Shown here: positions 34,551-43,358 of the stretch, one piece after another
Layout of the letters: each line of letters starts with the position of its first letter
Numbering within the stretch: the stretch's first letter is position 1
DNA from: Sulfurovum sp. 16-42-52
GTDB lineage: Bacteria; Campylobacterota; Campylobacteria; Campylobacterales; Sulfurovaceae
NCBI GenBank assembly: GCA_002281755.1
Contig: NCHB01000001.1
Coordinates: forward strand, 1 to 64,000
Direction of reading: 5' to 3'
Length of the DNA stretch: 64,000 bases
Translations under genes and position numbers: made by a program
The notes under the pieces: generated by a model
Database searches by the model: none
What the model saw: only the letters and a program-made list of their open reading frames with translations
Told to the model about the DNA's origin: nothing

Positions 34551-36917
34551 CTAAAACTTTGACCCCATAGAGAATTCAAATACGGCAGTGTTGTCGCCTT
34601 CTTGCTCATCGACTGGATAGGCAAAGACAAGGTTAATCGGTCCAAATCCAGATTGCCACTCCAACACGACACCCGTTGAAGAGCGCGTAAGGCTGTCTTC
34701 TATTCTTGTTGTAGTTGTAGCAGTACTTAAGTCTCCGATCTCTTTTTGAATACGCGCAAAATCTGAAGCGACATAACCATAATCATAGAAAAATGCCAAT
34801 CTCATTTTAGCCGCTTCTGAAAGTGGTACACTCGCTTCCACACTACCCGAAGCCGTCTCTGTACCCCCCACAAGTCTGCGTTGACCAAATGCATCAATAT
34901 AATAAGGCGATAGAGAATACGGGTTATATCCTCTCACGCTGCCAATACCCCCCATAAAGAGTTTTTCAGCTGTAGGTAGCTTCCCATCTTCACTGCCTGC
35001 ATTGATAAGTGTTGCCCGTCCTTTTAGACGGAAGATAAGATCGTAATCAATCCAATCTTCCATCCCTTGGAAAAATCCAAGTTTCAAGTTTGTTTTCAAA
35101 AAGTCCGTATACCCTTCAGGGAAGATTGTTGCATTGAAATCTTCTCCATCAAGCTGTGCAAATTCAAAATTTACCACTCCGATCATCCCTTCTCTTGGAA
35201 GATAAAAATCATCGGTATTGTCATAACTGATGGTTGCAAACTCTGAAGTTTTTTGGTATTGGTCGTTATATAAAAAGTCTGTGAAAAGATTCGTAGTAGC
35301 TTCATTGATGGTTGACTGGTTATCGACATACCCCAGTCCCAAAGAGCCGTGGAAATGTCTAAAAAACTCTCTACCGACTGTAGCAGTACCACCCAATTGG
35401 TCTTGCGTATAGTCTATAAATTCGTAATCTCTTTTGTAAAAACTAACCCCCATACTGTACATACTGTCCCATATCTTGGGGTTGACAAAGGAGAGGTTGT
35501 AGTTGGTAGAGATTTGAGAGATTTCAAAACCCAGCGTGGAGTTGATACCTGAGCCAAAAATGTTTCTGTCTGAGATAGAGGCATTAACCATTAGACCTTC
35601 ATAACTTCCGTATCCACCCCCAGCTGAGATTGTACCGGTTGATGTCTCTTTAACTTTTACCAAAAGATTGATTTTATTGGCCGATATTCTTTCACTTTGA
35701 ATATCGATAGAGTCAAAAAACCCTGTTCTTCCCAAAGCACTTTTGGAGTCTTTGAGATCGGTTGCATTAAAAGTATCGCCCGGTGCCAAGTAGACATAAC
35801 GGCGGATAACCCTGTCTTTTGTGGTATCGTTTCCAGAGATAATGACATCGTTTATCTTAACCACTTCTCCTGGTTCAACGACATACTGCAGGTTGATGAT
35901 CTTCTGCGCAGGGTCTTTGTGCATCTGTGGTGCTACTTTGACGAAGGCATATCCGAAGTTACCTACTTCTTCTTCTATGAGGGCAATATCTTTACGCATA
36001 CGCTTGATATTAAATATTTTTCCTTTTTTTAATAGAAGATCATCTTTCAGTGATTCCACATCCAGTCCTTTGACTGCCTGAGTGATACCGATGCTACCTA
36101 CACGGTACTGTATCCCTTCTTCTACCTGATAGTCCACTTCAGCATTATAAGAGCCAAAATCAACACGCATAAGAGGCTGGCTGACATAGGCATCCAAATA
36201 GCCGTGTTGCATATAGGTATCTTTGACTCTGTAGGCGTCATATTCCAATTGGTCTACCGCGGCTTCACCATTGTTTCTCCATGGCATCCAGCCAAGGAAA
36301 TCTTTTTCTTTGTTCGCAGCTTCACGGGTAAGTTCATCTGCCTCTAAGGCTTTTGCCCCTACAAAGTTCATCTTTTGGATAACGATTTTTTCACCCTTAT
36401 TGACATCAAATACAACTGAGATACTGCTTTCACCTACTTTACTGGTACTGACCTCTATCACGGTGTCATAATACCCTTTGCTTTCCAGATTTGTAATCAG
36501 CGCTCTTTTTGCTTTGGAAACACGTCTTGTATCATACAAATCACCTTTTTTAAGCCCGCTGCTTTCCAACAGTTCTTTAGCATCATCACCTGAGCCGTAT
36601 CCTTTGATTTCAACATTGGCTATAGCAACCTTTTCATCAAAATGATAAATGAGTACACCGCCCTGCTGATCGACCCACACATCTTTAAAATAGCCTTGCT
36701 CATAGAAGTTTTTAACCGAATCATTGATCTTTTCAGCATCCACTTCATCACCTACATGGATACCTGCAATCTCTTTTGCCATAGCAGGAGAGAGATGGAC
36801 AAGACCTTCAAACTTCATCTGTGTCACTTTTTGAGCCAAAAGGAGTGAGCCTGCAAACATCCATACAAGCAGTATCTGCAAAGGTAATACCCTCAAAAGT
36901 GCTATCTTTTTTATCAT
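34551..36917 (-). CDS. bamA: Outer-membrane protein assembly factor BamA
   Basis: Essential Omp85 protein that inserts barrels into the outer membrane. 788 residues: signal peptide (about 1-28), five POTRA domains (about 30-400; motifs GDEVDAEKINDSVKNFYEQGYF, SKAKRALITNLESKGYYD, YQVEEGIQYRVG, VVEPGEVVKINDV), then a 16-stranded barrel with the loop 6 signature GGIGSVRGYNPYSLSPY and the C-terminal EFSMGSKF ending in Phe. Divergent from tyrA, as in Campylobacter. Confidence 0.97.
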   Translation of the reverse strand: MIKKIALLRVLPLQILLVWMFAGSLLLAQKVTQMKFEGLVHLSPAMAKEIAGIHVGDEVDAEKINDSVKNFYEQGYFKDVWVDQQGGVLIYHFDEKVAIANVEIKGYGSGDDAKELLESSGLKKGDLYDTRRVSKAKRALITNLESKGYYDTVIEVSTSKVGESSISVVFDVNKGEKIVIQKMNFVGAKALEADELTREAANKEKDFLGWMPWRNNGEAAVDQLEYDAYRVKDTYMQHGYLDAYVSQPLMRVDFGSYNAEVDYQVEEGIQYRVGSIGITQAVKGLDVESLKDDLLLKKGKIFNIKRMRKDIALIEEEVGNFGYAFVKVAPQMHKDPAQKIINLQYVVEPGEVVKINDVIISGNDTTKDRVIRRYVYLAPGDTFNATDLKDSKSALGRTGFFDSIDIQSERISANKINLLVKVKETSTGTISAGGGYGSYEGLMVNASISDRNIFGSGINSTLGFEISQISTNYNLSFVNPKIWDSMYSMGVSFYKRDYEFIDYTQDQLGGTATVGREFFRHFHGSLGLGYVDNQSTINEATTNLFTDFLYNDQYQKTSEFATISYDNTDDFYLPREGMIGVVNFEFAQLDGEDFNATIFPEGYTDFLKTNLKLGFFQGMEDWIDYDLIFRLKGRATLINAGSEDGKLPTAEKLFMGGIGSVRGYNPYSLSPYYIDAFGQRRLVGGTETASGSVEASVPLSEAAKMRLAFFYDYGYVASDFARIQKEIGDLSTATTTTRIEDSLTRSSTGVVLEWQSGFGPINLVFAYPVDEQEGDNTAVFEFSMGSKF

Positions 36918-37030
36918 CGTTAAACCTTAGTATAATTTGCAACTATTTTATCTTTATTTCAATAAGAACCTGATAAGAAACAGAGAAATGATGTTATACT
37001 CTTTTTCAAAAAAACAAGGTGAAACACGGA

Positions 37031-37873
37031 ATGTCCAAAATCAAAATCGGTATCGTTGGTTTAGGGCTTATGGGAGGCTCATTGAGCCTGGCGCTTCAAA
37101 AACAGTCTGAGGCATATTATTTTATCGGGATGGATCACAACGCATTACACTGCTCTCAGGCACTTGAACTGGGACTTGTGGACGAGATTACAGACTCGCT
37201 TGTACTGCTTAAAACCTGTGACATTATCATTCTGAGTATTCCCGTGGACAGCATCATCGCGATGATAAAATCGTTTGATTCTTTGCCGCAAACATGTACT
37301 CTGATTGATTTGGGAAGTACCAAAGAGAAAATCTCCCTCAGTGTTCCTGCACATATCCGAGAAAACTTTGTGGCAGCACATCCTATGACGGGTACGGAAA
37401 AGTTTGGTCCTACGGCTGCGCTTGAAGATCTCTATATGGATAAAGTAGTGGTATTGTGCGACCTTGAAAAAAGCGGCACACATCAGCAGGAAGTGGCAAA
37501 AAAACTCTTTACTGATATCGGTATGCAACTGGTCTGCATGGGCTCAAAAGAACATGACAGACATGCAGCCTTTATCTCCCATATGCCGCATGCCGTGAGT
37601 TTTTCTCTGGCAAACTCCGTCATCACACAAGAAGGTTCTAAAAGTATTGTGGCCCTCGCAGGTGGTGGGTTTAAAGACATGAGCCGCATCGCCAAATCTT
37701 CTCCCAATATGTGGGAAGATATCTTTAGACAAAACAAGACCAATGTACTTGAAGCACTTGCCGCCTTTGAAGTCGAACTGGATCGATGTAGAGAAATGGT
37801 GCAGAATGAAGAGTGGGAGAGGCTTAATGCTTGGATGCAAAAAGCCAATAGTCTGCATGATATCCTAAGCTAA
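37031..37873 (+). CDS. tyrA: Prephenate dehydrogenase
   Basis: NAD-dependent oxidative decarboxylation of prephenate to hydroxyphenylpyruvate for tyrosine synthesis. 280 residues. The Rossmann motif is IGIVGLGLMGGSLSLAL (residues about 5-21); the active site has LIDLGSTKEKISLS, AAHPMTGTEKFGPTAA (catalytic His) and AFISHMPHAVSFSLA. The ATG at 37031 has AAGGTG upstream; a GTG at 37019 overlaps that site. A TATACT -10 box lies at 36995-37000. Confidence 0.93.
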   Translation: MSKIKIGIVGLGLMGGSLSLALQKQSEAYYFIGMDHNALHCSQALELGLVDEITDSLVLLKTCDIIILSIPVDSIIAMIKSFDSLPQTCTLIDLGSTKEKISLSVPAHIRENFVAAHPMTGTEKFGPTAALEDLYMDKVVVLCDLEKSGTHQQEVAKKLFTDIGMQLVCMGSKEHDRHAAFISHMPHAVSFSLANSVITQEGSKSIVALAGGGFKDMSRIAKSSPNMWEDIFRQNKTNVLEALAAFEVELDRCREMVQNEEWERLNAWMQKANSLHDILS

Positions 37874-37877
37874 GTGC

Positions 37878-39371
37878 TTAGCCAAACCGATCCAGCATCT
37901 GTTTAAGTGCTTTTTTATCTATCTGAACCGATTTGTCACCCCGTTTTTTGGCATACAGTTTGCGTACCATCTCTTCTACTGCTGGGTCTTCACTCACATG
38001 CGCATACAAACGTTTCAGTGCTTCTTCATCCGTGTATGTTTTTGTGCGCATGCCTTTAGGTATCTGCCGTAATACACCCATCAATAAAGCCCCTAAGACA
38101 AAAGCTATAACCAGCATCCACCATGAAAGGGACGTACGTTCTGTTTTTGGCTCAACAAGCACTTCTTTTTTCACTTCTTGAGGGTGTTCTGTGTTACTTT
38201 GAACCACTGTGTGTGAAGGTTTTGCCTCGCTTGGATCTTGTGTTTTAACCTTACTTTTGATGGTGATTTCATACGCTTTAACTTTCAAAGTTTTCAGCGC
38301 ATTTTCACCTGGAACGAGGACACTGAAAGTACGCTCTGGAATGGTAAAGTCCTCTTCTGAGATAAAGGCAAAACTTTTGGTGTACTTGCTATGTAGTTCT
38401 CCATTTTGCACCGATGTCTCTCGTTTGGCTTCGTCCGTATAAACCGTGACACCATCAATGTCATATTTTGGAAATTCAAAATTTTCAAGACTCCCTTTGC
38501 CTTCTATGGTTACACTCAAGTTTACGGGCTTATTGGCTTTGCTCACTTGGGTATCGATGCTTGAATCCAGCGTAAAATCACCCAGCAAATCGCTCTGTTT
38601 TGCTTGCGGTAACACTTCTATCTGTAGCGCGTTGGATGTGATGTGTTTCCAACTTGTGCCAAATCCCATCCCGAAGATATCTCGTGTGTTTCTATCGGTT
38701 AAGCCGATAGCCGCACCGGCAGGAGTGATGGTGTAGTTTCCTTCAGCTTGTGGGGTGAGTATGTACTGTACTTCTTGTATCCGGTACTCTGCTTTCATAT
38801 AGGGTTGTTTCTGAGCTTCATTGCTTACTGTAAAGCCTGTAAAAGTGGGTGGTGTGTATTGTACATCTCCAGAGAGTCTCACATCGTTTTTCAGTGCAAA
38901 ATAAACTGTGACCGCAAAAGATTCACCGACACTAACTTGGGTATTTTTAGTTTGCATCTCCAAATAAAAGGGGTTATGATTGTTTTTCAAAGAGACACTG
39001 GCTTTAACTACTTTTATCTCAATCGGCTCTGTTTTGTATGTCTGATCGTCAATCTTAACTGCATAAGAGGGAATAGTCATGCTTTGTTTGGGTACAAACT
39101 GGAGTATCTGCGTGGTACTCTGCTCTTGCTGCATCGCACCGTTGATGATGCTGAGGTTATGACTGCTACTCCCAGAACGCCCTACAATAGGTGCATCACC
39201 CACAGCGTCAATCGTCGGAAACTCTGCTACGCCTCCCGTGGCTTTAAGATAGAGTTGTACCGCATTACCTTCTACTACTTCAACCGTATCGACAGACGCT
39301 TTGACTCCTGCGCCAAACGCCATGCTGCACACAAGCCCTATGGCTACACATACCTTACCAAGGTTTAACAT
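37878..39371 (-). CDS. batD: BatD (aerotolerance) membrane protein
   Basis: Last gene of the Bat cluster. 497 residues: signal peptide, large periplasmic beta-sandwich region with repeats of the BatD type (KASVDTVEVVEGNAVQLYLKA, QVSVGESFAVTVYF, KPVNLSVTIEGKGSLENF), one membrane helix (about 415-435, WWMLVIAFVLGALLMGV) and a C-terminal cytoplasmic part. The ATG at 39371 has AAGGAG upstream; a GTG at 39377 overlaps that site. It overlaps the TPR gene by 17 nt. Bat proteins are linked to oxygen or stress tolerance in Bacteroides; in this phylum the function is untested. Confidence 0.88.
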   Translation of the reverse strand: MLNLGKVCVAIGLVCSMAFGAGVKASVDTVEVVEGNAVQLYLKATGGVAEFPTIDAVGDAPIVGRSGSSSHNLSIINGAMQQEQSTTQILQFVPKQSMTIPSYAVKIDDQTYKTEPIEIKVVKASVSLKNNHNPFYLEMQTKNTQVSVGESFAVTVYFALKNDVRLSGDVQYTPPTFTGFTVSNEAQKQPYMKAEYRIQEVQYILTPQAEGNYTITPAGAAIGLTDRNTRDIFGMGFGTSWKHITSNALQIEVLPQAKQSDLLGDFTLDSSIDTQVSKANKPVNLSVTIEGKGSLENFEFPKYDIDGVTVYTDEAKRETSVQNGELHSKYTKSFAFISEEDFTIPERTFSVLVPGENALKTLKVKAYEITIKSKVKTQDPSEAKPSHTVVQSNTEHPQEVKKEVLVEPKTERTSLSWWMLVIAFVLGALLMGVLRQIPKGMRTKTYTDEEALKRLYAHVSEDPAVEEMVRKLYAKKRGDKSVQIDKKALKQMLDRFG

Positions 39372-40239
39372 CTTCACTCCTTTTTGGCTTACTTTCCCCG
39401 CCCATTTTGTACATCATCGTAGGCGTTTTGCCTTGTTGCGTTTTTTTCATCAGGCGTTTTAACTCTTGTTCTTTCTGTTTCTCTTCTTTGCTCATCTGTG
39501 GTTCTTGGGGTTGGGGTTTTTCACCCTCTTTACCCTCATTTTCTTGATTGTTTTTCTCTTTTTGTTCATCAGGCTTGGAGGGCTCTTTTTGTTTTTTATC
39601 GTGCTCATTTTTGTTTTTTTGCTCGTTGTCTTGCTGCTTTTTGTCTTTGTTTTCTTGGTCTTGTTTTTCTTTGTTTTGTTGCTCTTTATCTTGTTTTTGC
39701 TCATTCTCTTTGTTTCGATCTTGCTTTTTTTCGTCTTTTTCTTTTTGGTCTTGATTTTTTTGCTGCTGTTCTTTTTTATCTTGGTTCTCTTTTTTGTCTT
39801 TGTTTTGCTCGTTTTTTTGTTGCTCTTGTTTTTTCTGTTCTTCTTGCTCTTTTTTCAGTTTTTTTGCGAGCTCAAGGTTAAAACGGGTCTCTTCATCTTC
39901 TTTGAGCTTCAACGCTTTTTCATACGTGCTGATTGCCTTATCGAGTTCGTTTTTCATAAAGTGGCTGTTGCCGATGTTGTGTAATCGTGTCGCTTCATCG
40001 ATGCCTTTGGCTTGCTTGTAAGCTTTGATGGCATCATCGTATTTTTTATCTTTATAGAGTGCATTTCCAACATCGTACTGTTTTTGTGGTGTCTCTGCAT
40101 CCAAACTCTTCAATAGCACAGCACTCTTAGCAAAATCCTTTGCCTCATACGCCCTATTTGCCTGCTCAATAGTTTTAAAATCCGTAAGCCCTGCATGTAA
40201 AAAAGTGAATAGTGAAGAGAGTAATAAGGTTTTTTTCAT
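39355..40239 (-). CDS. TPR protein of the Bat cluster (BatC-like), K/E/Q-rich
   Basis: 294 residues. After a signal peptide, two to three tetratricopeptide repeats (about 25-125: YDVGNALYKDKKYDDAIKAY, RLHNIGNSHFMKNELDKAIS). Residues about 130-265 are a low-complexity tract made almost entirely of Lys, Glu, Gln, Asn and Asp, likely an extended or coiled linker, followed by KEEKQKEQELKRLMKK and a short tail. Four-nt overlap with batB. Its place between BatB and BatD and its TPRs match BatC. The low-complexity tract could evolve fast. Confidence 0.78.
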   Translation of the reverse strand: MKKTLLLSSLFTFLHAGLTDFKTIEQANRAYEAKDFAKSAVLLKSLDAETPQKQYDVGNALYKDKKYDDAIKAYKQAKGIDEATRLHNIGNSHFMKNELDKAISTYEKALKLKEDEETRFNLELAKKLKKEQEEQKKQEQQKNEQNKDKKENQDKKEQQQKNQDQKEKDEKKQDRNKENEQKQDKEQQNKEKQDQENKDKKQQDNEQKNKNEHDKKQKEPSKPDEQKEKNNQENEGKEGEKPQPQEPQMSKEEKQKEQELKRLMKKTQQGKTPTMMYKMGGESKPKRSEDVKPW

Positions 40240-41204
40240 CTTTTTCTCCTTGGCAGTGAACTAAAGGCAATGAGTAGAAAGAGAAGTGCTAAACCTAGAG
40301 GATAATAAAACAATTCTACCTGTTCTTTCACTGTGACTTCACCTTGTTGTTGATTGGCGTAGGTGTGGCGTATGACTGAGACGAGTTCTTCGATGTCTTT
40401 TTTGCCTGTACCCGCTACCACATACGCACCGCCGTTCTCTTTGGCAAGTTCACCCAATGCATCATTTCGCTGTGTGATGGCGATAGTACCGTCTTGAAGC
40501 ATATAGGGTTTGCCATCTTCACCGATGACAGGCGCACCTTTTTGTGTACCCACAAGCACCACATACATAGTGATGCCGTTTTCTTTCATGGAATCTGCAA
40601 ATCCTGTGATGGCTTCCTTATCTCCCCCATCTGTAAAAAGCACTAAAATCTTCGGTTTTTTGTCTTTGAGTAGCCTCTTTGCCTCTTCACCCAAAGCATC
40701 ATAATCGGTAGAGCCCATACTGATGTACGAGTCATCCACTCCTTCGACCAGCATCTTCAGTGTCTCTTTGTCAGAAGTAAACGGTGCAAGAACAAAAGGA
40801 CTGTAGGCAAATGCCACCACACCTATCTCATCGCTTGGCATGGCATCAAAGAGCGTCTGCATCTTCTTTTTTGCAAACGCCAAACGGTTGGGATAGACAT
40901 CTGTACTGCGCATAGAACCCGAGATGTCAAGCGCACTTAGGAGTGTTAAGCCTTGTACCTCCACTTTTTTATCGCCTTGGATGATGACAGGTCTTGCCAT
41001 GGCGACTATCATCAAAAAAAGTGCCAAAAGCATCAAAATGTTTCGCACTGCCAAAGGCATACTTTCCTCTGTGGCACTCAAACGCTTGAGTACTTTTTCA
41101 TCAAAAATGCGTGAAAGCCTGTCTTTGTTGGTCGAGATAAGAAAGGCAAAAACAACAAAGGGTACAAGTAGTGCCCAAAAAAACTGCGGATTGACAAACT
41201 GCAT
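40236..41204 (-). CDS. batB: BatB: VWA-domain membrane protein
   Basis: 322 residues with N-terminal membrane helices (about 5-22 and 49-68), a von Willebrand A domain (about 75-280) with the MIDAS motif SALDISGSMRST and later LVLFTDGGDKEA, and a C-terminal helix (FYYPLGLALLFLLIAFSSL) with a basic end. The ATG at 41204 has AAAGGAG 6 nt upstream. Start is 1 bp from the batA stop. The VWA binds a partner through a bound metal; partner unknown here. Confidence 0.9.
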   Translation of the reverse strand: MQFVNPQFFWALLVPFVVFAFLISTNKDRLSRIFDEKVLKRLSATEESMPLAVRNILMLLALFLMIVAMARPVIIQGDKKVEVQGLTLLSALDISGSMRSTDVYPNRLAFAKKKMQTLFDAMPSDEIGVVAFAYSPFVLAPFTSDKETLKMLVEGVDDSYISMGSTDYDALGEEAKRLLKDKKPKILVLFTDGGDKEAITGFADSMKENGITMYVVLVGTQKGAPVIGEDGKPYMLQDGTIAITQRNDALGELAKENGGAYVVAGTGKKDIEELVSVIRHTYANQQQGEVTVKEQVELFYYPLGLALLFLLIAFSSLPRRKR

Positions 41205-41205
41205 C

Positions 41206-42123
41206 TTAGACTCCTTTCGCGTTTCTAAAATAGACAAACAGTAAGAGACTCAAGATCGCCACAAAGAGCGGATAGATAAACAGGTAGGTATGCTGAACAA
41301 TCTTTTTGTCATCTATCTTGGTGACTTCGAGTTTATCTATCTCTTCATAGATTTGAGAGAGTGTCTGTGCATCACTTGCCCCATACGCCATCCCTTTGCC
41401 TGCTTTGGCTAGCGCCTGAAGGTAAGGGGCATTATATTCACTGGGATGTCCCACCCCGATGGCGTAGAGTTTGATGTCGCGTTTTTCAACCATACTTTTG
41501 AGTTCAGTAAAGGGTACTTTACTCATGTTGTCGATGCCGTCCGTGAGCAAGATAACAATTTTAGATTTGGCTTTACTTTTAGACAAAAGCCCATAAGCCT
41601 GAACCACCGCATCATTGATAGCAGTGCGTTTTCCTGCCGGGCCCATCTCTTGCATGGCGGTGATATCGGTTAGAAACTTCTTCTCAAATGTCATCGGTGA
41701 AGCGATAAAAGCAATGTCTGCAAAGGTCACCATACCGATGCGGTCATTTGCTCTTTTGTCTATAAAATTTCCTATCACCTCTTTGGAGACATCAAATTTG
41801 TTTCTTAGCCTATCAGCAACATCAAAACCACGCTGCCGCATCGAGTCGCTTGAGTCGAGTATCAGCACGATATCCCGTCCCTCTTTTTTGCTGTTGGTAT
41901 AACTTTTGGTCAGTACAGGTGAAGCCAGAGCAATCACCGCTGCGCTCACACCCACCCACTTAAGCCAGACAAGCAAAGTAGATTTTCCTGCGCTTTTTGC
42001 CATCAACGTTTTCACATGAGGAAAAAAAATCGCACGGCTTCTCTCTTTGCACCCATAGGCACACAGGACAAACAGCAGTATTACCCCCAACAGATAGGGG
42101 TATTCAAAACTAAAGTGACTCAT
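41206..42123 (-). CDS. batA: BatA: VWA-domain membrane protein
   Basis: 305 residues with N-terminal helices (about 8-25 and 52-70), a VWA domain with MIDAS motif LILDSSDSMRQRG and VILLTDGIDN, and one C-terminal helix (YLFIYPLFVAILSLLLFVYF). Overlaps the upstream small membrane gene by 14 nt. Paired with BatB as in Bacteroides and Leptospira Bat operons; acts at the inner membrane, with the VWA domain on the periplasmic side by the helix pattern. Confidence 0.9.
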   Translation of the reverse strand: MSHFSFEYPYLLGVILLFVLCAYGCKERSRAIFFPHVKTLMAKSAGKSTLLVWLKWVGVSAAVIALASPVLTKSYTNSKKEGRDIVLILDSSDSMRQRGFDVADRLRNKFDVSKEVIGNFIDKRANDRIGMVTFADIAFIASPMTFEKKFLTDITAMQEMGPAGKRTAINDAVVQAYGLLSKSKAKSKIVILLTDGIDNMSKVPFTELKSMVEKRDIKLYAIGVGHPSEYNAPYLQALAKAGKGMAYGASDAQTLSQIYEEIDKLEVTKIDDKKIVQHTYLFIYPLFVAILSLLLFVYFRNAKGV

Positions 42124-42517
42124 GGACTACCTGCACATAGAGGTTAAAGTGTTTAAGTGTCTCCTCATCTATATGTTCCACCTCTTTTTTATATTTGTAT
42201 GCTTCCAACATCGGTTCAAGCTGTGAAAAAAGCTCTTTTCTGCGTGCATCAGTCGCCAAAAGTCGACCGTAGTAGGTTGCCATGTACGCAGCATGTTTGG
42301 TATCATTCCAGTCAAGTGTTTTGAGTATGTTTAGATAAGTCTTGGGAAGATTGACTTTTTTATTTTCCCAAAGTTTCTTCATCACAAAAAAGAGTATGGA
42401 AGCCATCAAAAGAGTTCCAAACCCTATCAATCCCCAATACAGATACAGACTGTTATCGGGGATTTCAAGTAGGGGTTTGATGTCTTTGAGTTGTGCACTT
42501 AGATTGTTGTCATTCAT
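42110..42517 (-). CDS. Membrane-anchored protein of the Bat cluster (DUF4381-like)
   Basis: 135 residues: one membrane helix (about 26-46, YWGLIGFGTLLMASILFFVMKKL) and a helical C-terminal domain with YLNILKTLDWNDTKHAAYMATYYGRLL. The place between DUF58 and BatA and the architecture match the DUF4381 proteins common in MoxR/VWA operons. I cannot confirm the family by sequence alone. Confidence 0.72.
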   Translation of the reverse strand: MNDNNLSAQLKDIKPLLEIPDNSLYLYWGLIGFGTLLMASILFFVMKKLWENKKVNLPKTYLNILKTLDWNDTKHAAYMATYYGRLLATDARRKELFSQLEPMLEAYKYKKEVEHIDEETLKHFNLYVQVVHESL

Positions 42518-42521
42518 CCTC

Positions 42522-43349
42522 TTACCTCATTTTTTTCATCAGCTTCAAAGCCGGTTCTTGATGGGTGTATATTTTTGCAAAACGGATGCCCTGTTTTTTG
42601 AACTGCTTGTAGAGTCTTTCATCATTTTCATGCAGGGCTTTAGTGTACCCTTTGAGCACGCTACTATCCACATCCCCTTCAAAACTCTGCTTGCTCTGCA
42701 TATCAATCAGTCTAAGATAGCCCAGTTGTGAAGGATTTTCTTCAAACCTGTCGCGCACGATAACCGCAAAAACATCATGCTTTTTGCTCAACAGTTTCAA
42801 ATCAATCTCACCCACAAAATCCGACACGATAAAAAGCAGCGATTTCTTCTTGAGTCTTTGATGCAAAGTCTGCGTTAAGGCATTAAAATCCGCCTCTTTT
42901 CCTAAAGGCTCAAACGCCACGATCTTCTCTACTGCCTGATGCACTGCAAAAAGTTTTTTGCTGGGTTTACTCACATCATAGAGTCTGTCTGCAAAAATCA
43001 TATGCGTAAAAAGATCGGTATTTTTGATAGCAGAAAACCCTAAAGTTGCCGCCACTTCAGCCATGATGTCAGACTTTTGTTTGACCGTTCCAAAGTACAC
43101 CGAACCGCCCAAAACAGATACCACCACGACATTGAGCTCCCTCTCCTCTTTGTAGATCTTGACAAAAGGTTTGCCCAGTTTTGCGGTCGTTTTCCAGTCT
43201 ATCTTACGGATATCATCGCCATAGACATACTCACGAAGTTCTGAAAACTCAAACCCTTCACCCTGAAACAGCGAAGCGTTATTGCCAAGCATCTCTCCAT
43301 AGACTTGCTTTTTGGTTTTGAGTACGATTTTTTTTGCAAGATGATTCAC
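42522..43349 (-). CDS. DUF58 domain protein (MoxR-associated)
   Basis: 275 residues. N terminus KQVYGEMLGNNASLFQGEGFEFSELREYVYGDD, then the DUF58 core RKIDWKTTAKLGKPFVKIYKEERE (about 50-73) and a VWA-like fold with LLFIVSDFVGEIDLK. GTG start at 43349, with GGGG upstream. DUF58 proteins work with MoxR ATPases as a chaperone-like unit for assembling metal or multiprotein complexes; direct function unknown. Confidence 0.9.
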   Translation of the reverse strand: MNHLAKKIVLKTKKQVYGEMLGNNASLFQGEGFEFSELREYVYGDDIRKIDWKTTAKLGKPFVKIYKEERELNVVVVSVLGGSVYFGTVKQKSDIMAEVAATLGFSAIKNTDLFTHMIFADRLYDVSKPSKKLFAVHQAVEKIVAFEPLGKEADFNALTQTLHQRLKKKSLLFIVSDFVGEIDLKLLSKKHDVFAVIVRDRFEENPSQLGYLRLIDMQSKQSFEGDVDSSVLKGYTKALHENDERLYKQFKKQGIRFAKIYTHQEPALKLMKKMR

Positions 43350-43358
43350 GCTGTACCC

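Noticed and set aside
39466-40021. Several long plus-strand open frames rich in Phe, Leu and Cys
   Set aside because: They are antisense shadows of the K/E/Q-rich tract in the BatC-like gene, whose codon choice removes stops from the opposite strand.
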